Source of the DNA: a virus
Direction: 5' to 3' (one strand)
Length of the DNA: 20,179 bases
IMG/VR virus record: IMGVR_UViG_3300032156_000097
Location: 1 to 20,179 of that record
Below, piece by piece: positions 1 to 7,401 of the stretch (positions within the stretch are counted from its first letter, which is position 1; every line of letters starts with the position of its first letter). A model generated the notes under the pieces. The model searched no databases. It was not told the origin of the DNA and saw nothing but the letters and a program-made list of their open reading frames with translations. The translations under genes and the position numbers were made by a program.

Positions 1-2233
1 ATCCGTATAGAGTTTCGGGAGGAGTAATTGTATTTGTTATTTTTGTATGAGTAGCATCTAAAAATTCAATTATTAAATCATTATCAAAACATAAATGTCT
101 ACTCCCAACTAAATAATTAACATCTATTTGACTTAATGATGGAGTTGCTGTTGCATCTGTTGTTTTTAAACTTGCTACAATGTCTAAAGTTCCAGCAATA
201 AATAATAATCCCCATTCACTATCGGTTAATACTTCTATTTCTGATTCTGTATTTCCTTGTGTGTCTATATTTGCCAAAGAAACTGTAACCCAATTTGTTC
301 CATTCCATTTTTTCCAAGTTACTCGACTATCCACACTAATTAAATATTTTATATTTGTATTTGTGGGCATTGTTGCTGTTATATTAATATGTCCTATATT
401 ATACCAAGTAGAAGTATTTATTTGATTTGTATTTGTTCTTACATACCAACCTTTAGTAATGTCATAACCTGAACCATTAAGATGATACTGAGCATAGGCA
501 GTTCCAAATAATGTTTCAGTTCCTGCTCCCCCATTATATCTATTAGAAACTTCAGTTATATCTAATTCTCTATCATAAATTACTGCTTCATCTAATTTGC
601 CATTGAGACAATAACCATCTGCTCTACCTGCTAATCCAAAAATTTGAGAACTAAGAATAGTGCTAGTTAAATTATCTTTTATAATAGTTACTGATTGAAG
701 GATATTGTCTATATAAATTTTTGCTCCTGAAGCAAGAGAAGAACCATTATAAGTTGCAATTAAATGATGCCAATTACCATTATTGAATAAATTAATGGTA
801 TTTATTCTTAAATAATTAGTAACACTACTATATAAAGCAAAAGAGACTTTGCCAGAAATTAAATTTAATTGATAACCTCTACCAGGTAATAATAATTTAT
901 CTAATAACATTTTAGTTGTAGTATCTGAAGTTTGAAACCAACATTCTAAACTAAATGGTTGTGTTTTTTCAAAATTTGCTATGCTTCCACAATTAACATA
1001 ATTCGTTCCATTAAATTGTAAACAATTATTTAATTTTCCTGCAACCCATAATGGATTATTTACAGTAACTCCATTTCTTCCATTACCAGATGAATCCAAA
1101 ACAAAAGTAGCATCTCCTGCTAATTGTACTTGTCCACCAATAAAATTAGTTTTAGTAACATCTTCTTGAGTAAATAATCCTTCATCTATTTCATCAAAAT
1201 CTATGTCTGTATAATTTGCAGAACCAATTCTACTAATTTGAATTAATCTTGCATATTTGCTATCTGATAAATGTGTAAAAGTTTCGCTATCTCCTGCTTC
1301 TAATTTGGTTATATTATACAAAAAAACATTTTGAGTTTGTATATTATAAGTTGGTTTTTCAAAATAATTTGCTTCCGATACTATATTAATAAGAGTATCA
1401 GAATATATAGAATAAAGACCAGAACTATATAATGTACATGCAACAAATTTAGCATAACTTGGTATTGCATGAAATTGGATTGTATTCTCAGAATTTCCAC
1501 TATTTAAAATTAAATTATTGCCTCTTATGTCTCCAGTTGTGGAAAAATTTATAGCATAAGTATCTGTGTTTCTTATCCATACATAATCTAATTGGCAACT
1601 TGCTGCATTTTCTACATCTAAAAATCCATTATCAATTAATGCAATATTAAACATTTCCAATAATCCACTATTCCATGTTATTCCACCAGAAATATATGCG
1701 GCTTCTAATTTAAGATTTATATTTGACCCACTTGATAAAGAAGTTATAATCTTTTTCCCATCATTCCATCCTTCAGTCTCATATAAATAAGCTATAACAT
1801 TATTTGCAAATTCTAATACATTTCTATCATCTCCAGTACCTTCAAAATAACAATCATATATCGCTATTTCTATTTGTGATGCACCACCATCTATAGAAGC
1901 AAATTTTCCATCTGTGTCTGTAACTCTAAAACTCATAGTATTAATAACTGTATTATCTACATTATAAACAAGAGGCAATGTACCCCTCTCTACTATACAA
2001 GTTTCTTTATTTCTTCCTTTAAGAGCAACCCATTCTGCCATTATAACTTGTTCGTTATAAATTCCATTTTCAACTAAAACTGTCCACATATTATTTTCAT
2101 CAGGACTTTGACTAATTGCATAATCAATAGCTGCCTGAATAGTCGAAAATTTTCTAGTAAAAATGTCATTACTATAATTTGGACTTACAAAACAAGTCTG
2201 TTCTGGACTTTCTGGAAGTTTTTTAAGAATCAC
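1..2233 (-). CDS. Large tail fibre / spike protein, beta-helix plus LamG domains (3' end missing)
   Basis: The frame is open from a GTG at 2233 to the left edge, about 744 codons with no stop. The GTG is chosen because GAGGAG lies 5 nt upstream (2239-2244). Residues about 24-270 begin with FSTIQAAIDYA and TVLVENGIYNEQV and continue as short beta-strand turns, as in the pectate-lyase-like right-handed beta-helix of phage tailspikes. Residues about 370-570 look like a LamG / concanavalin-A-like lectin domain (LDSSGNGRNG, FNGTNYVNCG, FSLECWFQ, WHHLIATYNG, GKLDEAVIYDREL). A further beta-rich region follows and is cut by the window. The protein probably binds or degrades a surface glycan on the host. 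It directly follows the Ig-like baseplate gene. The fold assignments come from motif reading only; a fibre or surface-adhesin role is fairly safe, enzymatic activity is not. Confidence 0.8.
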   Translation of the reverse strand, partial: MILKKLPESPEQTCFVSPNYSNDIFTRKFSTIQAAIDYAISQSPDENNMWTVLVENGIYNEQVIMAEWVALKGRNKETCIVERGTLPLVYNVDNTVINTMSFRVTDTDGKFASIDGGASQIEIAIYDCYFEGTGDDRNVLEFANNVIAYLYETEGWNDGKKIITSLSSGSNINLKLEAAYISGGITWNSGLLEMFNIALIDNGFLDVENAASCQLDYVWIRNTDTYAINFSTTGDIRGNNLILNSGNSENTIQFHAIPSYAKFVACTLYSSGLYSIYSDTLINIVSEANYFEKPTYNIQTQNVFLYNITKLEAGDSETFTHLSDSKYARLIQISRIGSANYTDIDFDEIDEGLFTQEDVTKTNFIGGQVQLAGDATFVLDSSGNGRNGVTVNNPLWVAGKLNNCLQFNGTNYVNCGSIANFEKTQPFSLECWFQTSDTTTKMLLDKLLLPGRGYQLNLISGKVSFALYSSVTNYLRINTINLFNNGNWHHLIATYNGSSLASGAKIYIDNILQSVTIIKDNLTSTILSSQIFGLAGRADGYCLNGKLDEAVIYDRELDITEVSNRYNGGAGTETLFGTAYAQYHLNGSGYDITKGWYVRTNTNQINTSTWYNIGHINITATMPTNTNIKYLISVDSRVTWKKWNGTNWVTVSLANIDTQGNTESEIEVLTDSEWGLLFIAGTLDIVASLKTTDATATPSLSQIDVNYLVGSRHLCFDNDLIIEFLDATHTKITNTITPPETLYG

Positions 2234-2245
2234 GATTGCTCCTCT

Positions 2246-2572
2246 TTATACTGTAAGTGCTGAAATTATATTTACATTAAAAGTCTTTGATTTATCAACT
2301 TCACCAGTAGTAAAAATAGTCTTTAATTCTAATAAATAAACTCCAGCAGGAAGTGTTAAATTGGCTACTGTAAAAGTAACTTTAACGATACCTGTCGCCA
2401 CCAATGTTTTATCAAAATCAGTATCGGTTTTTGTAATAACATCGGTACCTTCTGAATTTTCCATTATCAGAGAAAAAGTAGCTCCAGTTAAAGGAATTAT
2501 AGTTCCAGAAGCATCTTTAAAAGTGAAGGCGATAACTTTTTGTTCTTTTACTTTTAGGGTAATGTCGTTCAT
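2246..2572 (-). CDS. Ig-like / BppU-type baseplate protein
   Basis: This 108-residue protein resembles the N-terminal domain of phage upper-baseplate (BppU-like) proteins: a short beta-sandwich with the order KEQKVIAFTFKD, PLTGATFSLIM, GIVKVTFTVANL, AGVYLLELK. Such domains attach receptor-binding proteins to the tail tip. It lies 12 nt upstream of the fibre gene, which fits an adaptor for that fibre. A good SD (AAGGAG) sits just upstream of the ATG. No signal peptide or membrane segment is seen. The beta-sandwich reading is firm; the specific baseplate role is inferred from context. Confidence 0.6.
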   Translation of the reverse strand: MNDITLKVKEQKVIAFTFKDASGTIIPLTGATFSLIMENSEGTDVITKTDTDFDKTLVATGIVKVTFTVANLTLPAGVYLLELKTIFTTGEVDKSKTFNVNIISALTV

Positions 2573-2581
2573 TTTTTCTCC

Positions 2582-2809
2582 TTAGTCTAATTTTACTTCT
2601 ACGTTTATAGATTCTATTTCTACTGTTAAATCTTCTTGTCCAGCCTCTATTGTTAAAACTTCTTGCTCAGTTTCAACTAATAAATCTATATCTTCTACTA
2701 ATACATCTATTATTTTTTCACCATAATCGATTGTTACATCAAAAGGATATGAAAAATAATTTTTTAAAGTTGAAATAAATCCTTTTGTAAGTAATGAAAT
2801 TGGCAACAT
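2582..2809 (-). CDS. Small acidic protein in the tail-tip module, unknown function
   Basis: I prefer the ATG at 2809 (75 residues, starting MLPISLLTKGF) to the longer open frame from 2836, because GGAGG lies exactly 7 nt upstream of 2809 and the upstream nine codons overlap the end of the preceding gene. The C-terminal half is strongly acidic and repetitive (VLVEDIDLLVE, LTIEAGQEDLTVEIE), predicting alternating beta strands. Small beta-rich proteins of this kind are common between tail and fibre genes in phages of gut-type communities. I do not recognise a family. It lies 9 nt upstream of the Ig-like baseplate gene and is probably a minor tail or baseplate component. Confidence 0.65.
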   Translation of the reverse strand: MLPISLLTKGFISTLKNYFSYPFDVTIDYGEKIIDVLVEDIDLLVETEQEVLTIEAGQEDLTVEIESINVEVKLD

Positions 2810-2811
2810 AT

Positions 2812-3018
2812 TTATTCCTCCGCAATCGCAATACAAAAAAGTATATTTAATTTAAATAAAGATAACTCTATTAATTGATAGTACTGTTTTATACTAAAAT
2901 GTATTTTTTTAATTTGATAAGCATATAAAGAAAAAGGCAGACCCCAAGATTTATCAATTTTTATCTTGATTCTGCCTAATTTAATTGCTATTAATATTTT
3001 TTGCCTTACTTTATTCAT
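2812..3018 (-). CDS. Small basic protein, unknown function
   Basis: The start is placed at the ATG at 3018 (68 residues) because AAGGAG lies 7 nt upstream. The longer open frame from 3078 would run through the stem of the hairpin at 3046-3086. The N-terminus is lysine/arginine-rich (MNKVRQKILIAIKLGRIKIKIDK) and the C-terminal half is hydrophobic with aromatic residues. It could be a small membrane-associated or DNA-binding protein, but no family is recognised. Its stop codon lies 2 nt before the next gene's ATG, so the two are translationally coupled. It follows the intergenic hairpin after the HNH gene. Confidence 0.5.
   Translation of the reverse strand: MNKVRQKILIAIKLGRIKIKIDKSWGLPFSLYAYQIKKIHFSIKQYYQLIELSLFKLNILFCIAIAEE
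2817..2821 (-). promoter_or_regulatory. Ribosome binding site deciding the start at 2809
   Basis: GGAGG on the minus strand, 7 nt before the ATG at 2809. It sits within the last codons and stop of the preceding small gene (GAG GAA TAA), so translation of the two genes is probably coupled. Confidence 0.75.
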
Positions 3019-3025
3019 TATATTT

Positions 3026-3031
3026 CTCCTT
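3026..3031 (-). promoter_or_regulatory. Ribosome binding site deciding the start at 3018
   Basis: AAGGAG on the minus strand, 7 nt before the ATG at 3018, just downstream of the intergenic hairpin. Confidence 0.7.
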
Positions 3032-3045
3032 ACTTTATTATTTTT

Positions 3046-3086
3046 GGGAGGGAAGTTTCTTCCATAAACGGTAGACAACTTCCCTC
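3046..3086 (-). repeat. Intergenic GA-rich hairpin, copy 1
   Basis: A perfect 10-bp stem (3048-3057 with 3077-3086) and a 19-nt loop lie between the HNH stop and the small gene starting at 3018. On the transcribed strand the stem is followed by CTCCCAAAAATAA, the sequence shared with the other copies at 3984-4010, 9768-9791 and 18280-18304. An A tract, not a U tract, follows, so it does not read as a standard rho-independent terminator of this operon. Confidence 0.65.
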
Positions 3087-3095
3087 ATTTATTCA

Positions 3096-3977
3096 TTAAT
3101 ATTTATCACTTTTACTTAAATTCTCTTTAGCCCATAGGGGCTGAAGATTGGTATAGCGAAAGCATTTGCGTTGTTCTGATTTCTTTCGCAAATCAAATTT
3201 AGCACAGGGCTTGATATGGTCTATGTGCCATTTGCCATAATTAGCCCAAGACATACCTGAAACAAATTTAGATTCTAAATGCTTTTTTAATTGTTCTAAA
3301 GAACAACCTACCAATTTTAATGCCGATTCTAATTTGGTATTATTTTTTAATACTTTGTTTAATCTTGTTCTTAAATAATGGGCTAACCTAAAATTAATGT
3401 CAATTTTGCGTCTATTTTTATCATACTGATTGCCATATTTTATTCTTTCTTTTCTATGTTTTAATCTATATTGTTTTGCTTCTTCTTTATGATTTTTCCT
3501 ATATTCTGTATGTTGAAGTAAAATTTTTTCTTTATGTTTTTGATAATGTTCTCGTTTCTTTTTTAAAAGTTCTTCTTTATGTTTTTCATAATATTTTCTA
3601 ATTTCCTTTTTATGAGTTTGATAATATATTTTATGATATTTTTTTATTCTCACCGAAATTTCTTTTTTATGTTCTTGACAATATTTTTTTTGATATTGTT
3701 TTTCTTGTTTTTTATGCGTTTGATAATATTTTTTTCTTTTCTCTTTTAATTTTTCTTTATTTTCTTGATAGCGCCTTTTGGTATATTTTTTTGTTTCTTC
3801 TTTATGAGTTAAACGATATTTTTTCATTTCCTCTATATGAGTATCCCTATATTTTTTATCTATCTGTTTTTTACATAATTTACAATAACTTTGCAAACCA
3901 TCTAAATGTAATTGATGTTTTCCGAATTCGCTTATATCTTTTTTTATTTTACATTTATTACAGATTTTAGTTTTCAT
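3096..3977 (-). CDS. HNH homing endonuclease with zinc ribbon and basic repeat linker
   Basis: This 293-residue protein is a probable free-standing homing endonuclease. Residues 6-35 hold two CxxC pairs (CNKC, CKLC) of a zinc ribbon. Residues about 40-215 are about a dozen imperfect repeats of the type Y-x-x-T-H-K-E-E, 11 or 15 residues apart and extremely Lys/Glu-rich, predicting a long charged helix. The C-terminal HNH domain (residues about 245-293) reads WHIDHIKPCAKFDL, then YTNLQPLW and ENLSKSDK, giving the His, His and Asn metal-binding pattern. A paralogue with the same repeat and nuclease lies at 8514-9266 but lacks the zinc ribbon. The gene sits between the tail tube gene and small tail genes. 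It has no SD: the ATG abuts the 3' arm of a hairpin. Confidence 0.85.
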   Translation of the reverse strand: MKTKICNKCKIKKDISEFGKHQLHLDGLQSYCKLCKKQIDKKYRDTHIEEMKKYRLTHKEETKKYTKRRYQENKEKLKEKRKKYYQTHKKQEKQYQKKYCQEHKKEISVRIKKYHKIYYQTHKKEIRKYYEKHKEELLKKKREHYQKHKEKILLQHTEYRKNHKEEAKQYRLKHRKERIKYGNQYDKNRRKIDINFRLAHYLRTRLNKVLKNNTKLESALKLVGCSLEQLKKHLESKFVSGMSWANYGKWHIDHIKPCAKFDLRKKSEQRKCFRYTNLQPLWAKENLSKSDKY

Positions 3978-3983
3978 ATTTTT

Positions 3984-4010
3984 GGGAGAGGGAAAATCAA
4001 TTCCCTCTCT
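3984..4010 (-). repeat. Intergenic GA-rich hairpin, copy 2
   Basis: A perfect 9-bp stem (3986-3994 with 4001-4009) and a 6-nt loop lie between the tail tube stop and the HNH start. On the transcribed strand it is followed by CTCCCAAAAAT directly before the ATG at 3977. Read on the opposite strand, the stem is followed by a weak T-rich stretch. Confidence 0.7.
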
Positions 4011-4017
4011 ATTTTAA

Positions 4018-5238
4018 TTACGCATCAATTTCTGTTTCGTCGGGACTAATAAAAAAATTATCCGACTCCATTGTATTATCCGCAGAGTCCATATCTTCGG
4101 GTCTCGCACCGAGGGGCTTCAACGCAGTAGCTGAAAGATTTGAGATTTTATATCCACATTTAAATGTACTTTTCGTATTATCCGTAAAAATTTTTACCGT
4201 TAATGATATAGTATCTGTCAGATTCTCAACATTGATGTCTTTATAAGCACCGATATTACCTAAAATTTCTTCGATTGTGAAATCTTCCAAGATGCGACCA
4301 AGAGTAACGGTTACCGTTTTCGATTTGACTCCAGTTTGGGCTATCTCTTTGCTACCTATCTGTTTGTAGTCTGCCCTTTCTAAAACGACATCTATTCCTA
4401 AAGATTGTAACATGTAAACTTGCTGATTTGTTCCTGCACCAATTTTTAAATAGATAGTACATTGGTCTGCATATAAAGCAGCAACATCATCATTGTCAGC
4501 CCAAAGAGTTTCATAGGCTGAAGCAGCAGGATAAAAAACTTTTATAATATCACTAACTACACAAGTTTGTACTATAACTGTGCCAGCAGAGTATCTCCAA
4601 GTATTATCAGCATAGGGAGAAGCATTATCTTCTATCAATTCGCTTACAACACCAGAACGAACTCTTAATACTCTATAAATGTATTTTCCAGCAGCATATT
4701 CGATTGCAGCAGGGTCTAAAGTAACTGTTTCAATTGTTCCTGTAGCTGTTTTCTTTTCAAAAGCTAAATAATTATCTTTAATTATTCTACATTGTTCTCC
4801 AGCTAAATCAAAACTTCTTACAACCATTGCATCTGGGTCAGCAATGTTAATACTAAATCCACTTAATCTTTGTTTCGGAAAATAAACTGTTCCCTTAAAA
4901 CTTCCATCTTCGTCTGTCAAATAAGCACTAATGTCAAAACGAGTAGATTTTAAATCATCCAAATCTACACTTTCATCCAATGCTCCAGATGCAGGGTCAA
5001 CGATGTTAGCCAATGACCTCCAAAAATCCATTGAACCATATTCGTTCTGAGTTAATGTTACTGGACAAGAAGGTGTAAGTTTATGAACTCCTAACTTTAA
5101 TGTTCGACCTAATTCATATAATTTTTCCTGATTCAGAGTTACATCACCAGTTAATTCAGTTACCCTATCTACCTGGGATGGACTTCGGTCTGAATTCCAT
5201 GGGTAGACACGACAGACACTTGCATTTCCCTTAATCAT
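4018..5238 (-). CDS. Probable major tail tube protein
   Basis: This 406-residue protein is likely the tail tube (major tail) subunit. It is rich in beta-strands and threonine/valine, with segments such as VTELTGDVTLNQEKLYELG, VTLTQNEYGSMDFWRSLANI and GVKSKTVTVTLGRILEDFTIEEILGN that resemble the way tube proteins describe repeated strands. It has no signal peptide, membrane segment or enzyme motif. It comes after the tail-completion genes and before the baseplate and fibre genes, where tail tube genes usually lie. A strong SD (AAGGAG) precedes the ATG at 5238. Its leader is the longest non-coding gap in the operon and contains a complex hairpin. Its codon use is less AT-skewed than that of the neighbouring endonuclease genes, as is typical of a highly expressed structural protein. 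Another structural role cannot be excluded. Confidence 0.6.
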   Translation of the reverse strand: MIKGNASVCRVYPWNSDRSPSQVDRVTELTGDVTLNQEKLYELGRTLKLGVHKLTPSCPVTLTQNEYGSMDFWRSLANIVDPASGALDESVDLDDLKSTRFDISAYLTDEDGSFKGTVYFPKQRLSGFSINIADPDAMVVRSFDLAGEQCRIIKDNYLAFEKKTATGTIETVTLDPAAIEYAAGKYIYRVLRVRSGVVSELIEDNASPYADNTWRYSAGTVIVQTCVVSDIIKVFYPAASAYETLWADNDDVAALYADQCTIYLKIGAGTNQQVYMLQSLGIDVVLERADYKQIGSKEIAQTGVKSKTVTVTLGRILEDFTIEEILGNIGAYKDINVENLTDTISLTVKIFTDNTKSTFKCGYKISNLSATALKPLGARPEDMDSADNTMESDNFFISPDETEIDA

Positions 5239-5272
5239 CTTTGTATCTCCTTTGTTTTAAGTTATCTTTTTA

Positions 5273-5355
5273 GTTATGATTTTTTGCTCTTCATAGCCAT
5301 CAATTATTGGTTATTTTTTCTCTTCATTAGAAAAAACTAATCAATGAATCATAAC
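5273..5355 (-). promoter_or_regulatory. Nested hairpin in the leader of the tail tube gene
   Basis: An outer inverted repeat GTTATGATT / AATCATAAC (5273-5281 with 5347-5355) encloses an inner stem (5306-5321 with 5329-5345, one bulged base and one mismatch) around a 7-nt loop. It occupies most of the 164-nt gap between the 72-residue membrane protein and the tail tube gene. No clear -35/-10 promoter is visible in the gap. The structure may process or stabilise the tail tube mRNA, or attenuate transcription; the sequence does not decide between these. Confidence 0.5.
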
Positions 5356-5402
5356 CCATACTAAAATTTCAAACGCTTGTATATCTTTCAAGCACCTTAC
5401 TA

Positions 5403-5621
5403 TTATCTTTTTCTTTTGTTACATAATTTCCCTTTTAAATGAGCAACATCTTCAGCTATAGAAACAATCTTAGTTGAGTGTTCTTTTAGTTCATCTTTTA
5501 TTTCTGTTAAATCTTTTTGAACATGACGTAAATCATTAAATTTCATTGCTAATAAAACAACGACGTTGATAATTGCTGTAAAAATTGAAAATCCTGTTCC
5601 TAATAATGAAAGCCAATTCAT
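5403..5621 (-). CDS. Small membrane protein with coiled coil
   Basis: This 72-residue protein has one hydrophobic segment (residues about 3-27, LSLLGTGFSIFTAIINVVVLLAM) followed by a charged coiled coil (residues about 30-65, DLTEIKDELKEHSTKIVSIAEDV). The layout matches many small phage proteins with one anchor and a coiled coil, including holin-associated and baseplate-linked ones, but no specific family is recognised. Its SD (GGAG, with the ATG at 5621) overlaps the stop codon of the endonuclease upstream, so it depends on translation through that gene. It precedes the tail tube gene. Confidence 0.6.
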   Translation of the reverse strand: MNWLSLLGTGFSIFTAIINVVVLLAMKFNDLRHVQKDLTEIKDELKEHSTKIVSIAEDVAHLKGKLCNKRKR

Positions 5622-5630
5622 AATTATCTC

Positions 5631-6374
5631 CTATGTTAAAGCAACTCTTGCACAAATTAATTTTTTATAATATTTTTTCCAATAATCTCTATTAGAATTT
5701 GCCCTAAAATTACACCAAAGACATACCGTAATTAAATTATCTTTATTACAATTTTGTTTAATATAATCTATGTGATGAACTGTCAGTACTTTTCCCATCA
5801 CAATCAAATGCTCTTCTTCGGTTATGCCACAGTTTTGACAAGTATAATTATCACGTTTACGGATGGATTCTTTTAATTCAGGAGACCAATTAATTCCATA
5901 AGGTTCTCTACTGCTATAATTATTAAAATTATAATTATTCTCTCCTTTAAAAAATCCCTCTAATTGTTTTGCTCTAATTATCCGAAGTTCTGGATACTCA
6001 TCATAACTTATTTTTACTGATTCTGATAAATTACGTAATTTTATTTTGAATCTTTTAAAATATTTTCTTAAAACGGTTATAGAACATTTTAATAATTTAG
6101 CAATTTGACGTGATGATAATTTTTCTATATTATATTTTTGATTTAGCCAATACTTTGTTATATTTAATTTTGGAATATTTACTAAACAAACTCCTTCTTT
6201 CATTGTACGGATTTTTATATGATATTCTTTCAGTCGATTATATATCAATGTATCAGAACACCCTAATTTATTGGCTATCTGCACTGTAGATTTTCTATCT
6301 ATTATATATAATTTATAAAGATTTTTTTTAGAAAATTTTTTACTCGGATTAAAATTATGATTTCTTTTTTTCAT
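5631..6374 (-). CDS. HNH endonuclease with two helix-turn-helix segments
   Basis: This 247-residue putative homing endonuclease has two N-terminal DNA-binding helix-turn-helix units at about 28-55 (STVQIANKLGCSDTLIYNRL) and 86-113 (SSRQIAKLLKCSITVLRKYF), each resembling sigma-70 region 4 or resolvase-type HTHs. A NUMOD-like GENNYNF motif is near 144. The C-terminal HNH domain (about 168-235) has zinc-binding CQNC and CLWC pairs and the VHHID core at 199-203. The usual final histidine after the second Cys pair is asparagine (CNFRANSN), so activity is uncertain. The gene has no SD and starts 1 nt after the stop of the upstream tail gene. Its last residues (RVALT) copy that gene's C-terminus. 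Confidence 0.85.
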   Translation of the reverse strand: MKKRNHNFNPSKKFSKKNLYKLYIIDRKSTVQIANKLGCSDTLIYNRLKEYHIKIRTMKEGVCLVNIPKLNITKYWLNQKYNIEKLSSRQIAKLLKCSITVLRKYFKRFKIKLRNLSESVKISYDEYPELRIIRAKQLEGFFKGENNYNFNNYSSREPYGINWSPELKESIRKRDNYTCQNCGITEEEHLIVMGKVLTVHHIDYIKQNCNKDNLITVCLWCNFRANSNRDYWKKYYKKLICARVALT

Positions 6375-6375
6375 T

Positions 6376-6846
6376 TTAAGTTAATGCTACTCTACATTTT
6401 AGAGATAATAAACTTCTATATCTATCTTCCTTTACCAAATTATCGGTTACTCTGAGTTCTTTTCGGTTAGCAACAATCTCCAAAATGGAAATTCTTCCCT
6501 TTGGAACTTTTGATGATACAATTCCATTGGTAATGGTGTAAGAATAATAAGGAATTCCACTCATTATTTTAGACAATAAATAATCACTAAGGTCGAGACG
6601 GTTTCCATCTGAAGTTGCAAAAATTCTAATTTCTATGTCAACAAAATTACTTAATACATCACTACCCACCTGTAATCTCTTCTCTGGTCTGTCCGAAACA
6701 TTTATAACAATACAAGGAAGTTCGCCTTTGTATGCCTCTGAGAAAGATTTTTCTACCCTAATTCCAGTCCAACCGTCTGTTACTAAATCGGCGGTAATTT
6801 TGTCAATTACTGAGGCTTCACAATTTCTTGATAATCTATATGCCAT
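6376..6846 (-). CDS. Probable tail terminator / tail completion protein
   Basis: This 156-residue protein lies between a gp10-like neck protein and the tail tube gene, the usual position for a tail terminator that caps the tube. The sequence is alpha/beta: an N-terminal helix (ASVIDKITADLVTD), then strands including CIVINVSD, FVDIEIRIFATSDGN and ISILEIVANRKEL, and finally YRSLLSLKCRVAL. Small size, an N-terminal helix and a 'VDIEIRIFA'-type central strand are typical of this group. Its start overlaps nothing and lies just after the upstream gene's stop. The role comes mainly from gene order. Confidence 0.6.
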   Translation of the reverse strand: MAYRLSRNCEASVIDKITADLVTDGWTGIRVEKSFSEAYKGELPCIVINVSDRPEKRLQVGSDVLSNFVDIEIRIFATSDGNRLDLSDYLLSKIMSGIPYYSYTITNGIVSSKVPKGRISILEIVANRKELRVTDNLVKEDRYRSLLSLKCRVALT

Positions 6847-6847
6847 T

Positions 6848-7390
6848 TTATTTTCCTGCGTTTTCGAGTGATTTATTAAATTTTGTAATTTCTTTTTCTA
6901 TGTGTTTTTTTAGCTCATCAAATCCAATATCAACATACCTAAGTGGTTCAATTACTTTATTTGGTTGCATAAAAAAGAATCCCGAACCTTTTCCTGTATG
7001 ATGCCATTTTTCTCCTGACCCACCTGCTTCTGGTGCCCTAAAAGCATCACCAAAATAACCAATGTTTGCCTGAGTTACTGCAAATCCATCATTAAATGCT
7101 TCCCAATAAGATGCCCCACTTTGTTGACCAACTGGAAAAGTAGAAATATTTCCTATACCTATATGGATACCAGCAGTTGAAGAAAGAACATCTACTCCAA
7201 TTGCTCCTGCTAATTTTTGTAATTTATAGCCAGAGCCTTCAAGGATTTTCTTCATAATTTCGGCAGTAGCCTCGGCACTTAACAAAATCTGTGCCTGGAG
7301 TTCAGGATATATAATTTTTTGAACCTCCGAAAACCATTGAACAGGATTTTTTCCTCTATGAGAAATTCTTACTTCAAATGTTTGTGGCAT
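6848..7390 (-). CDS. HK97 gp10-like neck / tail completion protein
   Basis: This 180-residue protein is probably a head-tail joining or tail-completion protein of the HK97 gp10 type. It has an N-terminal strand (FEVRISHRG), a helix with EATAEIMKKILEGSG, and a glycine/aromatic-rich middle (IHIGIGNI, SYWEAFNDG, KWHHTGKGSGFFF, with Trp, His and Phe), ending in a basic helix (DELKKHIEKEITKFNKSLENA). Gp10-like proteins similarly carry a helix and then a 'G..Y....E.G' region followed by a C-terminal helix. It sits two genes downstream of the connector. The assignment rests on order and general sequence character. Confidence 0.55.
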   Translation of the reverse strand: MPQTFEVRISHRGKNPVQWFSEVQKIIYPELQAQILLSAEATAEIMKKILEGSGYKLQKLAGAIGVDVLSSTAGIHIGIGNISTFPVGQQSGASYWEAFNDGFAVTQANIGYFGDAFRAPEAGGSGEKWHHTGKGSGFFFMQPNKVIEPLRYVDIGFDELKKHIEKEITKFNKSLENAGK

Positions 7391-7401
7391 TTATGAGTTC
7401 C

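Noticed and set aside
180-425. Plus-strand open frame opposite the fibre gene
   Set aside because: It is antisense to a continuous minus-strand fibre frame; the hydrophobic sequence is a by-product of the AT-rich strand.
3045-3090. GA-rich hairpins as rho-independent terminators of the operon
   Set aside because: On the transcribed strand the stems are followed by CCCAAAAA, not by a U tract, and the next gene follows directly.
3400-3950. CRISPR-like or tandem DNA repeat pattern
   Set aside because: The periodicity comes from the protein-level Y-x-x-x-H-K-E-E repeats of the HNH gene; there are no uniform repeats and spacers.
5356-5400. Promoter before the tail tube gene
   Set aside because: TTGAAA-like hexamers are present but no -10 box lies at a suitable distance.
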